DNA of 64,000 bases from Pannonibacter indicus. GTDB lineage: Bacteria; Pseudomonadota; Alphaproteobacteria; Rhizobiales; Stappiaceae. This document shows, piece by piece, positions 26,729-37,395 of this stretch. Within the stretch, counting starts at the first letter, position 1, and the number at the start of each line of letters is the position of its first letter. Where the stretch lies: contig NZ_LIPT01000003.1 of the NCBI RefSeq assembly GCF_001418225.1, positions 372,001 through 436,000 on the forward strand, read 5' to 3'. The position numbers were made by a program, and so were the translations under genes. Under the pieces are notes generated by a model. The model saw only the letters and a list, made by a program, of their open reading frames with translations, was not told the DNA's origin and did not search any database.

Positions 26729-27526
26729 TCAGGAAAAGCTGCGGATCATTGTCATCAGGAAGGCCTGCTGTTCGACTTCAGCCTGTGCAGGGTTGCTGGT
26801 ATCGAACATTGTTTGTGGGAAATACTCAACATTGCTGCGGATCGGGATCGACAGGCTGCGCCCGGTGGAGGGCAGCGGAATTGTCAACTCCTGCTTGCTC
26901 TGGCCAGCCTGCATCAGGCAGGTCAACAACCCGGGAAAACGGCTTTCGTAAAAGCCTGTGATTGCCTGAGGCATGGTAACTGTGTGACCCCGGTGAACGC
27001 CATTGACCGCTCCCGGTCGGAAGTCAAGCATGTTGAGGGGTTGATACTTGTTGTTCGTCGCCGTCGCGCTGCCGCCGAAGAACAGTCCCTGCAGGGGACC
27101 GGCGTTGATATAAACGGTTTCCTCTCCCATCGGGATCGGGTTGTTGGCTGCATTGAACGCGATGAGCTGCTGCGTGCTCTTCTGATTTGCTTGCGAAGCC
27201 AGCAGGTTGTTACCGATCGTGGTTTTGTTGTTGCCAAGCTGGACCGAGTAGATCGTGTTATTTGCAAGATTTGCCTGAATCGTCTGGTTATCGTTCCACT
27301 GGCCTGCATACATGTAGACTTCGCGGCCCGCCTTCTCGGAGATGAGAAAGCCAGCCCGGTGCAAGGGGCGGTAACGGATGAAGTTCACGGCATTGTCGAT
27401 GAAATAGAGGCTCGGAAATTGGCCGTCTTCGATGCTGTACTGACCGGCATTGTTGGCAAGGCGCAGGGTGCCAAGCAGGAAGTTGGCCGGAATGACGGGC
27501 CGGATCGGCGTGGGATTTGCAGGCAT
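26729..27526 (-). CDS. Orphan protein of unknown function, AT-richer than neighbours
   Basis: 265 residues from the ATG at 27526, which has GAGAGG 9 nt upstream. The frame stays open to 27757, and an ATG at 27700 would add a hydrophobic MDLMLAALAYRFF segment, so the start is uncertain. The body is unusually rich in Asn, Gln and Thr (QANLANNTIYSVQLGNNK, ASQANQKSTQQLIAF) with short beta-like segments (REVYMYAGQWN, ETVYINAGPLQGLFFGG). Codon choice and base composition differ clearly from the flanking genes, which suggests transfer. No known domain, signal or catalytic motif is recognised. It could be a structural or surface protein, but that is speculation. Confidence 0.65.
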   Translation of the reverse strand: MPANPTPIRPVIPANFLLGTLRLANNAGQYSIEDGQFPSLYFIDNAVNFIRYRPLHRAGFLISEKAGREVYMYAGQWNDNQTIQANLANNTIYSVQLGNNKTTIGNNLLASQANQKSTQQLIAFNAANNPIPMGEETVYINAGPLQGLFFGGSATATNNKYQPLNMLDFRPGAVNGVHRGHTVTMPQAITGFYESRFPGLLTCLMQAGQSKQELTIPLPSTGRSLSIPIRSNVEYFPQTMFDTSNPAQAEVEQQAFLMTMIRSFS

Positions 27527-27763
27527 CTTAGTAATCCTCTCAACAGGAAGGCTTGGGGAAGGTGGCAAGCTGTCCTGAGGAAGGGCCGGCAGAAGCAAGG
27601 CCAGCAGGCTGGCGGCCTCTTCCTCAGGAGAAAGAGGCTGTGTCTGCTGGCGGTTCTGCCTGAAAAAGCGGTAGGCCAAAGCGGCCAGCATCAAGTCCAT
27701 CTGGGTCACCGTTCCGGGCAGGACATGCCCACACGTGCAAGGACGCCTGATGCTCATTCATGT

Positions 27764-27795
27764 GAAAAAGGCCCGGAGCGAGGGCTCCGGGCCTT
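27764..27795 (-). terminator. Rho-independent terminator of the arsenic operon
   Basis: On the minus strand GGCCCGGAGC..GCTCCGGGCC forms a long GC stem followed by TTTTTCAC, about 25 bp after the last arsenic gene. Confidence 0.85.
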
Positions 27796-27818
27796 GAAAG
27801 CTGCTTGCAGGATCGCGC

Positions 27819-28241
27819 TCAGCTGATCCGCTTGCCGTCCGCGTCCAGAACCTTTTCGCCGTCTTCCTTGGTGAAGGCGCCCTTGTGGGTGTCGGGCAGG
27901 ATTTCCAGCACCACTTCCGAGGGACGGCAGAGGCGGGTGCCAAGCGGGGTGATGACGAAGGGGCGGTTGATGAGGATGGGCTCGCACATCATCGCGTCGA
28001 GCAGCGCCTCGTCATCAAGGTCCGGGTTGCCAAGGCCCATCTCCTCGAAGGGCGTACCCTTCTCGCGCAGGGCGCCGCGCACGGTGAGGCCTGCGGCGGC
28101 GATCATCGCGGCCAGGTCCTCGCGGGCAGGCGGGCTCTTCAGATATTCGATGACCGTGGGCTCTATCCCGGCGTTGCGAATCATTTCCAGCGTGTTGCGC
28201 GAGGTGCCGCAGGCAGGGTTGTGATAGATCGTGGCATCCAT
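27819..28241 (-). CDS. arsC: Arsenate reductase, glutaredoxin-dependent (R773 ArsC type)
   Basis: 140 residues. The catalytic Cys is in YHNPACGTSRNTLEMI, with the arginine set in LINRPFVITPLGTRLCRPSEVV, as in E. coli plasmid R773 ArsC. It reduces arsenate to arsenite using glutathione and glutaredoxin in the cytosol. It ends the operon, 3 bp after acr3. A second, unrelated arsenate reductase lies two genes upstream. Confidence 0.93.
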   Translation of the reverse strand: MDATIYHNPACGTSRNTLEMIRNAGIEPTVIEYLKSPPAREDLAAMIAAAGLTVRGALREKGTPFEEMGLGNPDLDDEALLDAMMCEPILINRPFVITPLGTRLCRPSEVVLEILPDTHKGAFTKEDGEKVLDADGKRIS

Positions 28242-28244
28242 GGT

Positions 28245-29303
28245 TCAGGCCTGTCCTTCTGTGATGCTGCGGGCCGAGACCGCGCGGGAGGCCTCGTACC
28301 AGCCCTTGCTGCGGTTGACGACGGCAACGAGCGCCAGCATCACCGGCACTTCGATGAGCACGCCCACGACCGTGGCGAGCGCTGCGCCGGAATTGAAGCC
28401 GAAGAGGCTGATGGCGGTGGCGACGGCCAGCTCGAAGAAGTTCGACGCGCCGATCAGGGCGGAAGGGCCTGCGATGCAATGGGCTTCGCCGGCCACCCGG
28501 TTGAGGATATAGGCAAAGCCGAAGATGAACACGGTCTGCAGCAGGATCGGCACGGCCAGCAGGGCGATCACCAGCGGCTGGGCAAGGATTTGGCTGCCCT
28601 GGAAGGCGAAGAGCAGCACGACAGTCAGCAGCAGGGCGCCGATGGACAGCGGCTGGATCTGCTCCTGAAAGCGCGCCAGCGCGCGGCCATCGCCAGATCC
28701 AAGCGCCTTGCGCAGCATCTGCGCGGCGATCACCGGCACGACGATGAACAGGGCAACCGAGATCAGCAGCGTATCCCAAGGCACGATGATCGAGGAAACG
28801 CCCAGCAGCAGCGCGACGATGGGGGCGAAAGCCAGCACCATCACAGCGTCGTTGAGGGCAACCTGCGTCAGGGTGAAAGGCGGGTCGCCCCGGGTGAGGT
28901 TCGACCAGACGAAGACCATGGCCGTGCAGGGCGCGGCCCCCAGGAGGATCAGCCCGGCGATGTAGCTGTCGATCTGGTCCTGCGGCAGCAGCGGGGCAAA
29001 CAGCCAGCCGATGAAGATCCAGCCGAGCACCGCCATGGAGAAGGGCTTCACCGCCCAGTTCGAGAACAGCGTGATGCTCATGCCGCGCCAGTGCTGGCCG
29101 ACCTGCCGGATGGCGGCAAAGTCGATCTTCATCAGCATGGGGATGATCATCAGCCAGATCAGCGCGGCGACGGGCAGGTTGACCTTGGCGATTTCCAGCG
29201 TGCCGATCACCTCGAACACCTGCGGCAGCAGGTGGCCGAGGGCGATGCCGGCGATGATCGCCAGCCCCACCCACAGCGTCAGGTAGCGTTCGAACAGGGA
29301 CAT
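28245..29303 (-). CDS. acr3: Arsenite efflux transporter, ACR3 family
   Basis: 352 residues with about ten membrane segments. The ACR3 signatures LLGAAPCTAMVFVWSNLTRGDPPFT (with the essential Cys), ALNDAVMVLAFAPI and GPSALIGASNFFELAVATAISLFG are clear. It pumps arsenite out across the inner membrane. It is located 3 bp after the low-molecular-weight reductase gene and 3 bp before arsC, so it belongs to the same transcript. Confidence 0.95.
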   Translation of the reverse strand: MSLFERYLTLWVGLAIIAGIALGHLLPQVFEVIGTLEIAKVNLPVAALIWLMIIPMLMKIDFAAIRQVGQHWRGMSITLFSNWAVKPFSMAVLGWIFIGWLFAPLLPQDQIDSYIAGLILLGAAPCTAMVFVWSNLTRGDPPFTLTQVALNDAVMVLAFAPIVALLLGVSSIIVPWDTLLISVALFIVVPVIAAQMLRKALGSGDGRALARFQEQIQPLSIGALLLTVVLLFAFQGSQILAQPLVIALLAVPILLQTVFIFGFAYILNRVAGEAHCIAGPSALIGASNFFELAVATAISLFGFNSGAALATVVGVLIEVPVMLALVAVVNRSKGWYEASRAVSARSITEGQA

Positions 29304-29306
29304 GGA

Positions 29307-29834
29307 TCACTTCACCTTTTCAGCAAGGGTGGTGGCACCTTCGAGGGTGCCGATGTCGGCAAGCTTCTTCTTCAGGGCCATGGCGTCGATGGAGGCCAGG
29401 GGCAGATTGATGAAGGCGCTGATGCGGTTCTTGAGATAGCGGGCAGCCTGGCCGAAAGCCTGCTCCTTCTCGAACGCTGCGCCTTCAAAGGCGGCAGGAT
29501 CCTCGATGCCCCAATGGGCTGTTACCGGCTGGCCGGGCCACACGGGGCAGGCTTCGCCAGCGGCGTTGTCGCAGACCGTGAAGACGAAATCGAACTGCGG
29601 TGCGCCGGGCACGGCGAATTCGTCCCAGCTCTTGGAACGGAACCCTTCTGCCGGATAACCAAGGGCCTCCAGCGTCTTGAGGGCAAGCGGATGGACCTCG
29701 CCCTTCGGCTGGCTGCCCGCAGAATAGGCGTGGAACCGCCCGCCGCCTGTCGCGTTCAGGATGCCTTCGGCGAGGATGGAGCGGGCAGAATTGCCGGTGC
29801 AGAGGAACAGCACATTATAGGTCTTCTCGGTCAT
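29307..29834 (-). CDS. Arsenate reductase, low-molecular-weight phosphatase type
   Basis: 175 residues from the ATG at 29834, preceded by AAGGAG. The phosphatase loop FLCTGNSARSILAEG (C-x5-R) and the HPLALKTLEALGYP and FDFVFTVCDNAAGEACPVWPG segments match LMW-PTP-related ArsC proteins, which use a Cys relay for arsenate reduction. The C-terminal tail after AFINLPLASID is longer than in the minimal family. It lies between arsR and acr3. Confidence 0.92.
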   Translation of the reverse strand: MTEKTYNVLFLCTGNSARSILAEGILNATGGGRFHAYSAGSQPKGEVHPLALKTLEALGYPAEGFRSKSWDEFAVPGAPQFDFVFTVCDNAAGEACPVWPGQPVTAHWGIEDPAAFEGAAFEKEQAFGQAARYLKNRISAFINLPLASIDAMALKKKLADIGTLEGATTLAEKVK

Positions 29835-29844
29835 GGCAGGCTCC

Positions 29845-30228
29845 TTATGGCATCCGGCTGTCAGGCAATGGGGCACAGGCCGGAGAACAGGTATCCGTGC
29901 AGCTTCCGGTCAGTTCGGCGATCAGCGGCTCGCACAGGCTGGCCTTGCCGCCGCAGCAATCTTTCAGGAGGTAGAGCATCATCTGCCTGAGCTGCTCGGG
30001 ATTCGCGTGATAGACGATAGAGCGTCCTTGCCGCAGTCCTGTGACAAGTCCTGCTTGCGAAAGAATCGTCAGATGCGCGGAAAGCGTGTTCTGCGGCACG
30101 CCGAGGCGCTGGGCGAGGTCACCGGCGGCAATGCCATCGGGTTCTGCCTGCACGAGTGCGCGGAAGGCCTGAAGGCGGGTCGCCTGAGCAAGGGCTGCAA
30201 GGGCAGCGATGGTTTCTAGCTCATCCAT
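29845..30228 (-). CDS. arsR: ArsR-family arsenic-responsive repressor
   Basis: 127 residues from the ATG at 30228; upstream extension of the frame runs through the operator and is not protein-like. The winged helix is LAQRLGVPQNTLSAHLTILSQAGLVTGLRQGRSIVYH. The usual ArsR ELCVCDL-type arsenic site in the DNA-binding helix is absent. Cysteines instead cluster C-terminally (KDCCGGKASLCEPL and CTDTCSPAC), which suggests arsenite binding there. First gene of the operon arsR, arsenate reductase, acr3, arsC. Confidence 0.92.
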   Translation of the reverse strand: MDELETIAALAALAQATRLQAFRALVQAEPDGIAAGDLAQRLGVPQNTLSAHLTILSQAGLVTGLRQGRSIVYHANPEQLRQMMLYLLKDCCGGKASLCEPLIAELTGSCTDTCSPACAPLPDSRMP

Positions 30229-30251
30229 ATATCCAGAATTATGGATATATA
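30226..30251 (-). promoter_or_regulatory. Probable ArsR operator
   Basis: Inverted repeat TATATCC-AGAATTAT-GGATATA at 30228-30249, overlapping the arsR start codon and sitting in AT-rich sequence. The position suits repression of the whole operon by ArsR. Confidence 0.6.
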
Positions 30252-30287
30252 AGGGGCGAGTCAATCCCCCTGCGCCGGACTGGTGCA

Positions 30288-30324
30288 CAAAAAACACCCC
30301 CGGCCTCGGGGAGCCGGGGGTGTT
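30288..30324 (-). terminator. Rho-independent terminator of ccrM
   Basis: Minus strand ACACCCCCGGC..GCCGGGGGTGT stem followed by a run of Ts, about 45 bp after the ccrM stop. Confidence 0.85.
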
Positions 30325-30369
30325 CCGGGAATTCGCGGGGACGCGAATGTCCGGCCTTTCGCCTATGGA

Positions 30370-31803
<1,434 letters not shown>

Positions 31804-31943
31804 TCATGCCCCTGCAATACGATTCCATCAAACTGAAAAATCATTCGCGTGATGAAAAATATTTCAAAAAATGACGTCTTTGGCTTGACGAAAGCAGGCC
31901 TCTGTTAGAGCCTGCCCGGTTAAGAACAATAAGGAGAACGCAT

Positions 31944-33452
31944 TTGAAAAACCGGCCCTACCGAAATCCCCTCACGGATCCCCGCCCGTTCGTGCTGGCG
32001 CCCGCTGCGCCGCTGGAACCCTTCACCGATGCGGCCGCCGCCGTCGCCCGGCTGATGGAGCTGTTCGAGCGCAACACCGCCTTCATCCGGGACGCCTTCC
32101 GCGATCTCGTGGCAGGGACGGCGCCCGAGGGCCGGGTGAGGGCCTATTATCCGCAGATCCGTCTGATCACGGAGAGCCATTCGCGCCTCGACAGCCGCCT
32201 GCCGTTCGGGTTTGTTTCGGGGCCCGGCATTCATGGCACCACGATTACCCGGCCGGATCTGTTCCAGCAGTATCTGACGCAGCAGATTGCCCTGCTGATC
32301 CGCAATCACGGGGTGCCGGTGCTGGTGGGGGACAGCACGACACCGATCCCGCTGCACTTCGCCTTCTATGATGGCACCCATGTGGAAGGGGCAGGGGATC
32401 TGGCCGGAGAGCGGCCGCTGGCGGACATGTTCGACCTGCCGGACCTGACACTGATGGACGACGCCATCGCCAACGGCACCTATGAGCCGGTGGATGGCAT
32501 CATGCCGCTGGCGCCTTTCACCGGTCCGCGCATCGACTATTCCCTGCACCGCCTGCAGCACTACACCGCGACGGCGGCGGAGCATTTCCAGAACTACGTG
32601 CTTTTCACGAACTACCAGTTCTACATCGACGAGTTCTGCCGCATGGCGGAAGCAGCGATTGCCGATCCGGAAAGCGGCTACACCGCCTTCGTCGAGCCCG
32701 GCAACCTGCTGACGCTGGCGGGGCAGAAAACCCCGTCGGCCGGCACGGCGCCGGCCAAGCTGCCGCAGATGCCGGCCTATCACCTGAAGCGGGCCGACAG
32801 TTCCGGCATCACCATGGTCAACATTGGTGTGGGCCCTTCCAACGCCAAGACCATCACCGACCATATCGCCGTGCTGCGGCCGCATGCCTGGCTGATGCTG
32901 GGCCATTGTGCGGGCCTGCGCAACAGCCAGACGCTGGGCGACTATGTGCTCGCCCACGGCTATGTGCGCGATGACCATGTGCTGGATCAGGACCTGCCGC
33001 TGTGGGTGCCGATCCCGCCTCTGGCCGAGGTGCAGGTGGCGCTTGAAAGCGCCGTTGCCGAGATCACCGGTTTCTCCGGCTATGAGTTGAAGAAGGTGAT
33101 GCGCACCGGCACGGTGGCCTCCATCGACAACCGGAACTGGGAACTGTGGGACCAGCGCGGCCTCGTGCAGCGCTTCTCCCAGTCCCGCGCCATTGCGCTG
33201 GACATGGAATCGGCCACCATCGCCGCCAACGGTTTCCGCTTCCGTGTGCCTTACGGCACGTTGCTCTGTGTCTCCGACAAGCCGCTTCACGGCGAGTTGA
33301 AGCTGCCGGGCATGGCGACGGATTTCTACAAGCGGCAGGTGGCACAGCATCTGGAAATCGGCATGCGGGCCATGGAGCTGTTGCGGTCGATGCCGCCGGA
33401 ACGCCTGCATTCGCGCAAGCTGCGCAGCTTTGCGGAGACGGCCTTCCAGTAG
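31944..33452 (+). CDS. amn: AMP nucleosidase
   Basis: 502 residues from a TTG codon with AAGGAG about 9 nt upstream. It matches the AMP nucleosidase family in length and in an N-terminal regulatory domain (RVRAYYPQIRLITESHSRLDSRLPFGFVSGPG) followed by a C-terminal nucleoside-phosphorylase-like domain (NIGVGPSNAKTITDHIAVLRPHAWLMLGHCAGLR and LDMESATIAANGFRFRVPYGTLLCVSDKP). It splits AMP into adenine and ribose 5-phosphate and helps control adenylate levels. It is divergent from ccrM. Confidence 0.94.
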   Translation: MKNRPYRNPLTDPRPFVLAPAAPLEPFTDAAAAVARLMELFERNTAFIRDAFRDLVAGTAPEGRVRAYYPQIRLITESHSRLDSRLPFGFVSGPGIHGTTITRPDLFQQYLTQQIALLIRNHGVPVLVGDSTTPIPLHFAFYDGTHVEGAGDLAGERPLADMFDLPDLTLMDDAIANGTYEPVDGIMPLAPFTGPRIDYSLHRLQHYTATAAEHFQNYVLFTNYQFYIDEFCRMAEAAIADPESGYTAFVEPGNLLTLAGQKTPSAGTAPAKLPQMPAYHLKRADSSGITMVNIGVGPSNAKTITDHIAVLRPHAWLMLGHCAGLRNSQTLGDYVLAHGYVRDDHVLDQDLPLWVPIPPLAEVQVALESAVAEITGFSGYELKKVMRTGTVASIDNRNWELWDQRGLVQRFSQSRAIALDMESATIAANGFRFRVPYGTLLCVSDKPLHGELKLPGMATDFYKRQVAQHLEIGMRAMELLRSMPPERLHSRKLRSFAETAFQ

Positions 33453-33462
33453 GTCCGGATTT

Positions 33463-33493
33463 GACGGCAGGTGGGCGCTGCCTGCCGTCTTTG
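33463..33493 (+). terminator. Rho-independent terminator of amn
   Basis: Perfect 9-bp stem GACGGCAGG / CCTGCCGTC followed by TTTGCC, starting 11 bp after the amn stop. The T-run is short. Confidence 0.65.
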
Positions 33494-33574
33494 CCCTGTA
33501 AAAGAGGACAGGCACTCTTGCCACTGTCCGTCCGGGGGCACATTTGACCTGAGGGCAGGCGCGGAGGCGAAGGC

Positions 33575-34231
33575 ATGAACTGGACGGAACCGCTGAACAA
33601 TTACTGCGAGCGGCTGGACGCCAGTTTCTGGTCCGAGCCGGTCAATGCCATCACTAATGCCTCCTTCATTCTGGCGGCGCTGGTGGCCTTCCTGATGTGG
33701 CGCAAGCGGGCGCCGGACGACTGGCTGGCTCTGGCGCTCATCCTGATCACACTGGCGACGGGTATCGGCTCCTTCCTGTTCCACACCTTCGCCAACCGCT
33801 GGTCGCTGCTGGCGGATGTGATCCCGATTGCCCTTTTCATCCATGTCTATCTCTTTGCGGCGCTGAACCGGTTTCTGGGACTGCGCTGGTACTGGGCGGC
33901 GGGCATAACCGGCCTCTTTTTTGTGGCCTCGCCTTTCGCCGGGCGGCTTTTTGCCCCGCTGGTGGGCTCTTCCGCCGGCTATCTGCCAGCACTTGCCGCC
34001 ATCTTCGTCGTTGCGGCTCTGGTCTGGCGCTCCAATGCCCGGCTGGCGAAGGGGCTTGCGGCGGCAGGTGTGGTGTTTGCTGCCTCGCTCACCTTCCGCA
34101 CGCTCGACATGCCGGTGTGCGACAGCCTCGCACTGGGCACCCATTTCATGTGGCATATCCTCAACGGACTGGTTCTCTTCCTGCTTTTGCGGCTGCTTTT
34201 GCCTGCAACCGGTGGAGCAGGTGCGAAATAA
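33575..34231 (+). CDS. Ceramidase-domain (alkaline-ceramidase-like) membrane protein
   Basis: 218 residues, about seven membrane segments. The start NWTEPLNNYCERLDASFWSEPVNAITNASFI and the metal-binding pattern GIGSFLFHTFANRWSLLADVIPI, plus a late THFMWHILNG, match the alkaline ceramidase/PAQR-like CREST superfamily. Such bacterial proteins may hydrolyse amide-linked lipids, but the substrate is not established. It lies between amn and maeB in the same direction. Confidence 0.82.
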   Translation: MNWTEPLNNYCERLDASFWSEPVNAITNASFILAALVAFLMWRKRAPDDWLALALILITLATGIGSFLFHTFANRWSLLADVIPIALFIHVYLFAALNRFLGLRWYWAAGITGLFFVASPFAGRLFAPLVGSSAGYLPALAAIFVVAALVWRSNARLAKGLAAAGVVFAASLTFRTLDMPVCDSLALGTHFMWHILNGLVLFLLLRLLLPATGGAGAK

Positions 34232-34309
34232 GGTTGAACCGCACGCGCGGATGGGCCATGCCTCCTTGAGGGAAAGGCGGCTGAGACCGCTGTTGAGACG
34301 AGAGGCGAC

Positions 34310-36604
34310 ATGAGCGACAAGAAACCGGCTGGAAGCGACCTGACCGAATCAGCACTGTTCTTCCACAGCCACCCGCGCCCGGGAAAGCTTGAGATCAAGG
34401 CCACCAAGCCGCTCGGCAACCAGCGCGATCTGGCTCTGGCCTATTCTCCCGGCGTCGCCGCTCCCTGCCTGGAAATCGCCCGTGACCCGTCCACGGCCGC
34501 GCTCTTCACCTCCCGCGCCAATCTTGTGGCCGTGATTTCCAACGGCACCGCCGTGCTGGGCCTCGGCAACATCGGCCCGCTCGCCTCCAAGCCGGTGATG
34601 GAAGGCAAGGCCGTCCTGTTCAAGAAATTCGCCGGGATCGATGTCTTCGACATCGAGGTGGACGAACTCGACGTCGACCGGTTCGTCGATGCAGTTGCCG
34701 TTCTGGAGCCGACCTTCGGCGGCATCAACCTTGAGGATATCAAGGCGCCGGAGTGCTTCCAGGTTGAAGCCAAGCTGCGCGAGCGGATGAACATCCCGGT
34801 GTTCCACGACGATCAGCACGGCACGGCGATTATCGTCGGTGCAGCTGTCAAGAATGCGCTGGAACTGGCCGGCAAGCCGATCGATCAGGTGAAGATCGTC
34901 GCCTCCGGCGCCGGTGCCGCCGCGCTCGCCTGCCTCAATCTCATCGTCTCTCTCGGCGCAAAGCGCGAAAACATCTGGGTCTCGGACATCGAGGGTGTGG
35001 TCTATGAAGGCCGCGAAGCCCTGATGGACCCGTGGAAGGGCATCTTCGCCCAGAAGACGGACAAGCGCACGCTGGGCGAGATCATCGAGGGCGCCGACGT
35101 GTTCCTCGGCCTGTCTGCCGCCGGCGTGCTGAAGCCGGAGATGGTCGCCAAGATGGCGCCGAACCCGCTGATCCTGGCGCTCGCCAACCCCAATCCGGAA
35201 ATCATGCCGGAAGCCGCACTGGCCGTGCGCGACGACGTGATGATGTGCACCGGCCGTTCGGATTTCCCGAACCAGGTGAACAACGTCCTGTGCTTCCCCT
35301 ACATCTTCCGCGGCGCGCTGGATGTGGGCGCGACGGCGATCAACGAAGAAATGAAGCATGCGGCGGTGAAGGCCATCGCGGATCTTGCCAAGGAAGAACC
35401 ATCCGACGTCGCGGCCCGTGCCTATGGCGGCGTGACCGAGACCTTCGGGCCGAAATACCTGATCCCGTCGCCCTTCGATCAGCGCCTGATCCTGCGCATT
35501 GCACCGGCGGTGGCCCGTGCGGCCATGGAAACCGGTGTCGCCACGCGCCCGATCGAGGACTTTGACGCCTATCTCGACACGCTGAACCGCTTCGTCTTCC
35601 GCTCCGGCCTCGTGATGAAGCCGATCATCCAGGCAGCGACCCGCGAGCCAAAGCGCATCATCTATGCGGAAGGCGAGGACGAGCGTGTTCTGCGCGCGGC
35701 CCAGGTGCTGATCGAGGACAAGGTGGCCGTGCCGGTCCTCGTTGGCCGTCCGGACGTGCTGAAGGCCCGCTGCGAGCGTTTCGGCCTGAAGATCCGCCCG
35801 GGTGTGGACTTTGAATTCGTCAACCCGCAGGACGATCCGCGCTACCGCGATTATGTGGAGGAGTATTTCTCCTGCGTCGGCCGCAAGGGCGTGCCGCATG
35901 ATGCGGCGCGAACCATCGTGCGCACCAACTCCACCGTCATTTCGGCGCTGGCCGTGCGGCGCGGGGAAGCCGATGCGGTGATCTGCGGTCTTGAAGGCCG
36001 TTTCATCCGCCATCTGCGCGATATCCGCCAGATCATCGGCCTCAAGGCCGGTGTGCGCGACCTCTCGGCCCTGTCGCTGCTGATCAACGACCGTGGCGCG
36101 ATCTTCCTCACCGACACCTTTGTCTCCGAGGATCCGGACGCGGAAGAGCTGGCCGAGATGGCAAGGCTTGCTGCTGAGGAAATCCGCCGCTTCGGCATCG
36201 AGCCCAAGGTGGCGCTGCTGTCGGCCTCCAACTTCGGCTCACGCGAACTGGCCTCTGCCGATAAGATGCGCAAGGCGCTGGACATCCTCTGGAAGGAATG
36301 TCCGGAGATGGAAGTGGACGGCGACATGCACGGCGATTCGGCCCTGTCCGAACTGCTGCGCCAGCGCGTCATGCCGGACAGCCGCCTGAAGGGCGAAGCG
36401 AATCTGCTGCTCTTCCCAAATCTGGACGCGGCCAACATCGCGCTGAACCTGCTGAAAGTGGCGACGGAGGCCCTGCATGTCGGCCCGATCCTGCTCGGCA
36501 CAGCCAAGCCCGCGCATATCCTCACCGGCTCGGTGACCTCGCGCGGCGTGGTCAACATGTCGGCTCTGGCCTGCGTCGAGGCACAGAAGAAGGCGGAAGC
36601 CTGA
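34310..36604 (+). CDS. maeB: NADP-type malic enzyme with phosphotransacetylase domain
   Basis: 764 residues. The first part (to about 430) is malic enzyme with [27 protein letters not shown] and the dinucleotide fold [15 protein letters not shown]. The second part (about 440-764) is a phosphotransacetylase-like domain ([46 protein letters not shown]) that usually has only a regulatory role, binding acetyl-CoA. The enzyme decarboxylates malate to pyruvate with NADPH formation. A perfect 11-bp stem-loop without a T-run follows its stop. Confidence 0.95.
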   Translation: MSDKKPAGSDLTESALFFHSHPRPGKLEIKATKPLGNQRDLALAYSPGVAAPCLEIARDPSTAALFTSRANLVAVISNGTAVLGLGNIGPLASKPVMEGKAVLFKKFAGIDVFDIEVDELDVDRFVDAVAVLEPTFGGINLEDIKAPECFQVEAKLRERMNIPVFHDDQHGTAIIVGAAVKNALELAGKPIDQVKIVASGAGAAALACLNLIVSLGAKRENIWVSDIEGVVYEGREALMDPWKGIFAQKTDKRTLGEIIEGADVFLGLSAAGVLKPEMVAKMAPNPLILALANPNPEIMPEAALAVRDDVMMCTGRSDFPNQVNNVLCFPYIFRGALDVGATAINEEMKHAAVKAIADLAKEEPSDVAARAYGGVTETFGPKYLIPSPFDQRLILRIAPAVARAAMETGVATRPIEDFDAYLDTLNRFVFRSGLVMKPIIQAATREPKRIIYAEGEDERVLRAAQVLIEDKVAVPVLVGRPDVLKARCERFGLKIRPGVDFEFVNPQDDPRYRDYVEEYFSCVGRKGVPHDAARTIVRTNSTVISALAVRRGEADAVICGLEGRFIRHLRDIRQIIGLKAGVRDLSALSLLINDRGAIFLTDTFVSEDPDAEELAEMARLAAEEIRRFGIEPKVALLSASNFGSRELASADKMRKALDILWKECPEMEVDGDMHGDSALSELLRQRVMPDSRLKGEANLLLFPNLDAANIALNLLKVATEALHVGPILLGTAKPAHILTGSVTSRGVVNMSALACVEAQKKAEA

Positions 36605-36618
36605 GCTATCTATTGCTT

Positions 36619-36651
36619 GCGCCTGCCGGAGCCAGCGGCACCGGCAGGCGC
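36619..36651 (+). terminator. Stem-loop after maeB
   Basis: Perfect 11-bp arms GCGCCTGCCGG / CCGGCAGGCGC with an 11-nt loop, starting 15 bp past the maeB stop. There is no T-run, so termination is uncertain; it could stabilise the maeB 3' end. Confidence 0.4.
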
Positions 36652-36698
36652 AACGGCGTTCATCCTCTCCGGCTTGGACAGGCAAAGGGCCTTTTGGA

Positions 36699-37025
36699 AT
36701 GAAACCTGCGAAGGACTGCGTCACCAAGGGGGACATCCGGTCCGAGATCGACCGGATCGACGAGCTTCTTCTGAGGCTTTTCGCCGAGCGGCAGACCTAT
36801 GTGCGCCGGATGGCGCAGATCAAGCAGCACCCGGACGAAGCCTTTGATGCGGAGCGGATCGAGACCATGATCGAGCGGCTGCGCGGGCGGGCGGAAGACC
36901 TCGGACTGGAAGCCGCTCAGGCCGAAGCCGTCTGGCGTGTGCTGATCGACTGGAATGTCGATTATGAGCGCCGCACCATTGCCGCCCGGCTGGGGCTCGC
37001 GCCGCAGGGTACCGTTTTATCTTGA
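36699..37025 (+). CDS. Chorismate mutase (AroQ type)
   Basis: 108 residues, a single all-helical AroQ domain: RSEIDRIDELLLRLFAERQTYVRRMAQIKQHP, a DAERIETMIERLR middle and VWRVLIDWNVDYERRTI at the end. The Arg, Lys and Glu needed for the prephenate-forming reaction are at their expected places. It supplies prephenate for Phe and Tyr. No signal peptide. Its neighbours are not other aromatic genes. Confidence 0.9.
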   Translation: MKPAKDCVTKGDIRSEIDRIDELLLRLFAERQTYVRRMAQIKQHPDEAFDAERIETMIERLRGRAEDLGLEAAQAEAVWRVLIDWNVDYERRTIAARLGLAPQGTVLS

Positions 37026-37395
37026 CTTTCAGGCTTCATGCGCCGATACAGGCGCCAAGATACGGTTTGGCCGCCGCGTGAGCGGCCTGCGTCCTCTCCA
37101 CGCGCCTGCCCCTCACATGTTGTTGCGGGGCACCCGCAGATGCTGCGGTCTGGCAGATCCGGCCCTTCCCGAAAGGTGATCCGCGACGGAGACTGACAGG
37201 ATGCGTGAGCCGTTCCGCGTCGCGCCAGAGGCTGCGATGCCTTTTCCCAGGTTCCCATTTCACGCGGGGTTCTGACGGTCCGGATTGCCATTTGGCCCGT
37301 GCCGTAACCGCCACGAAAGGCTGGTCCATCAAGGGCCGGTCCACCTTGTGCGCGTGCCCTTCGATGCGGCAGGCGCGACAGTTGAAGGTTTTCAT
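37026..37395 (+). other. Long leader/intergenic region ahead of the RNA helicase gene
   Basis: 370 bp with a GGCCGC...GCGGCC hairpin at about 37067-37086 after the chorismate mutase gene. The helicase frame is open back to 37285, but helicase homology starts at 37396. No known RNA motif is recognised. Long leaders are common in cold-inducible DEAD-box genes, so regulation at RNA level is possible. Confidence 0.4.
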
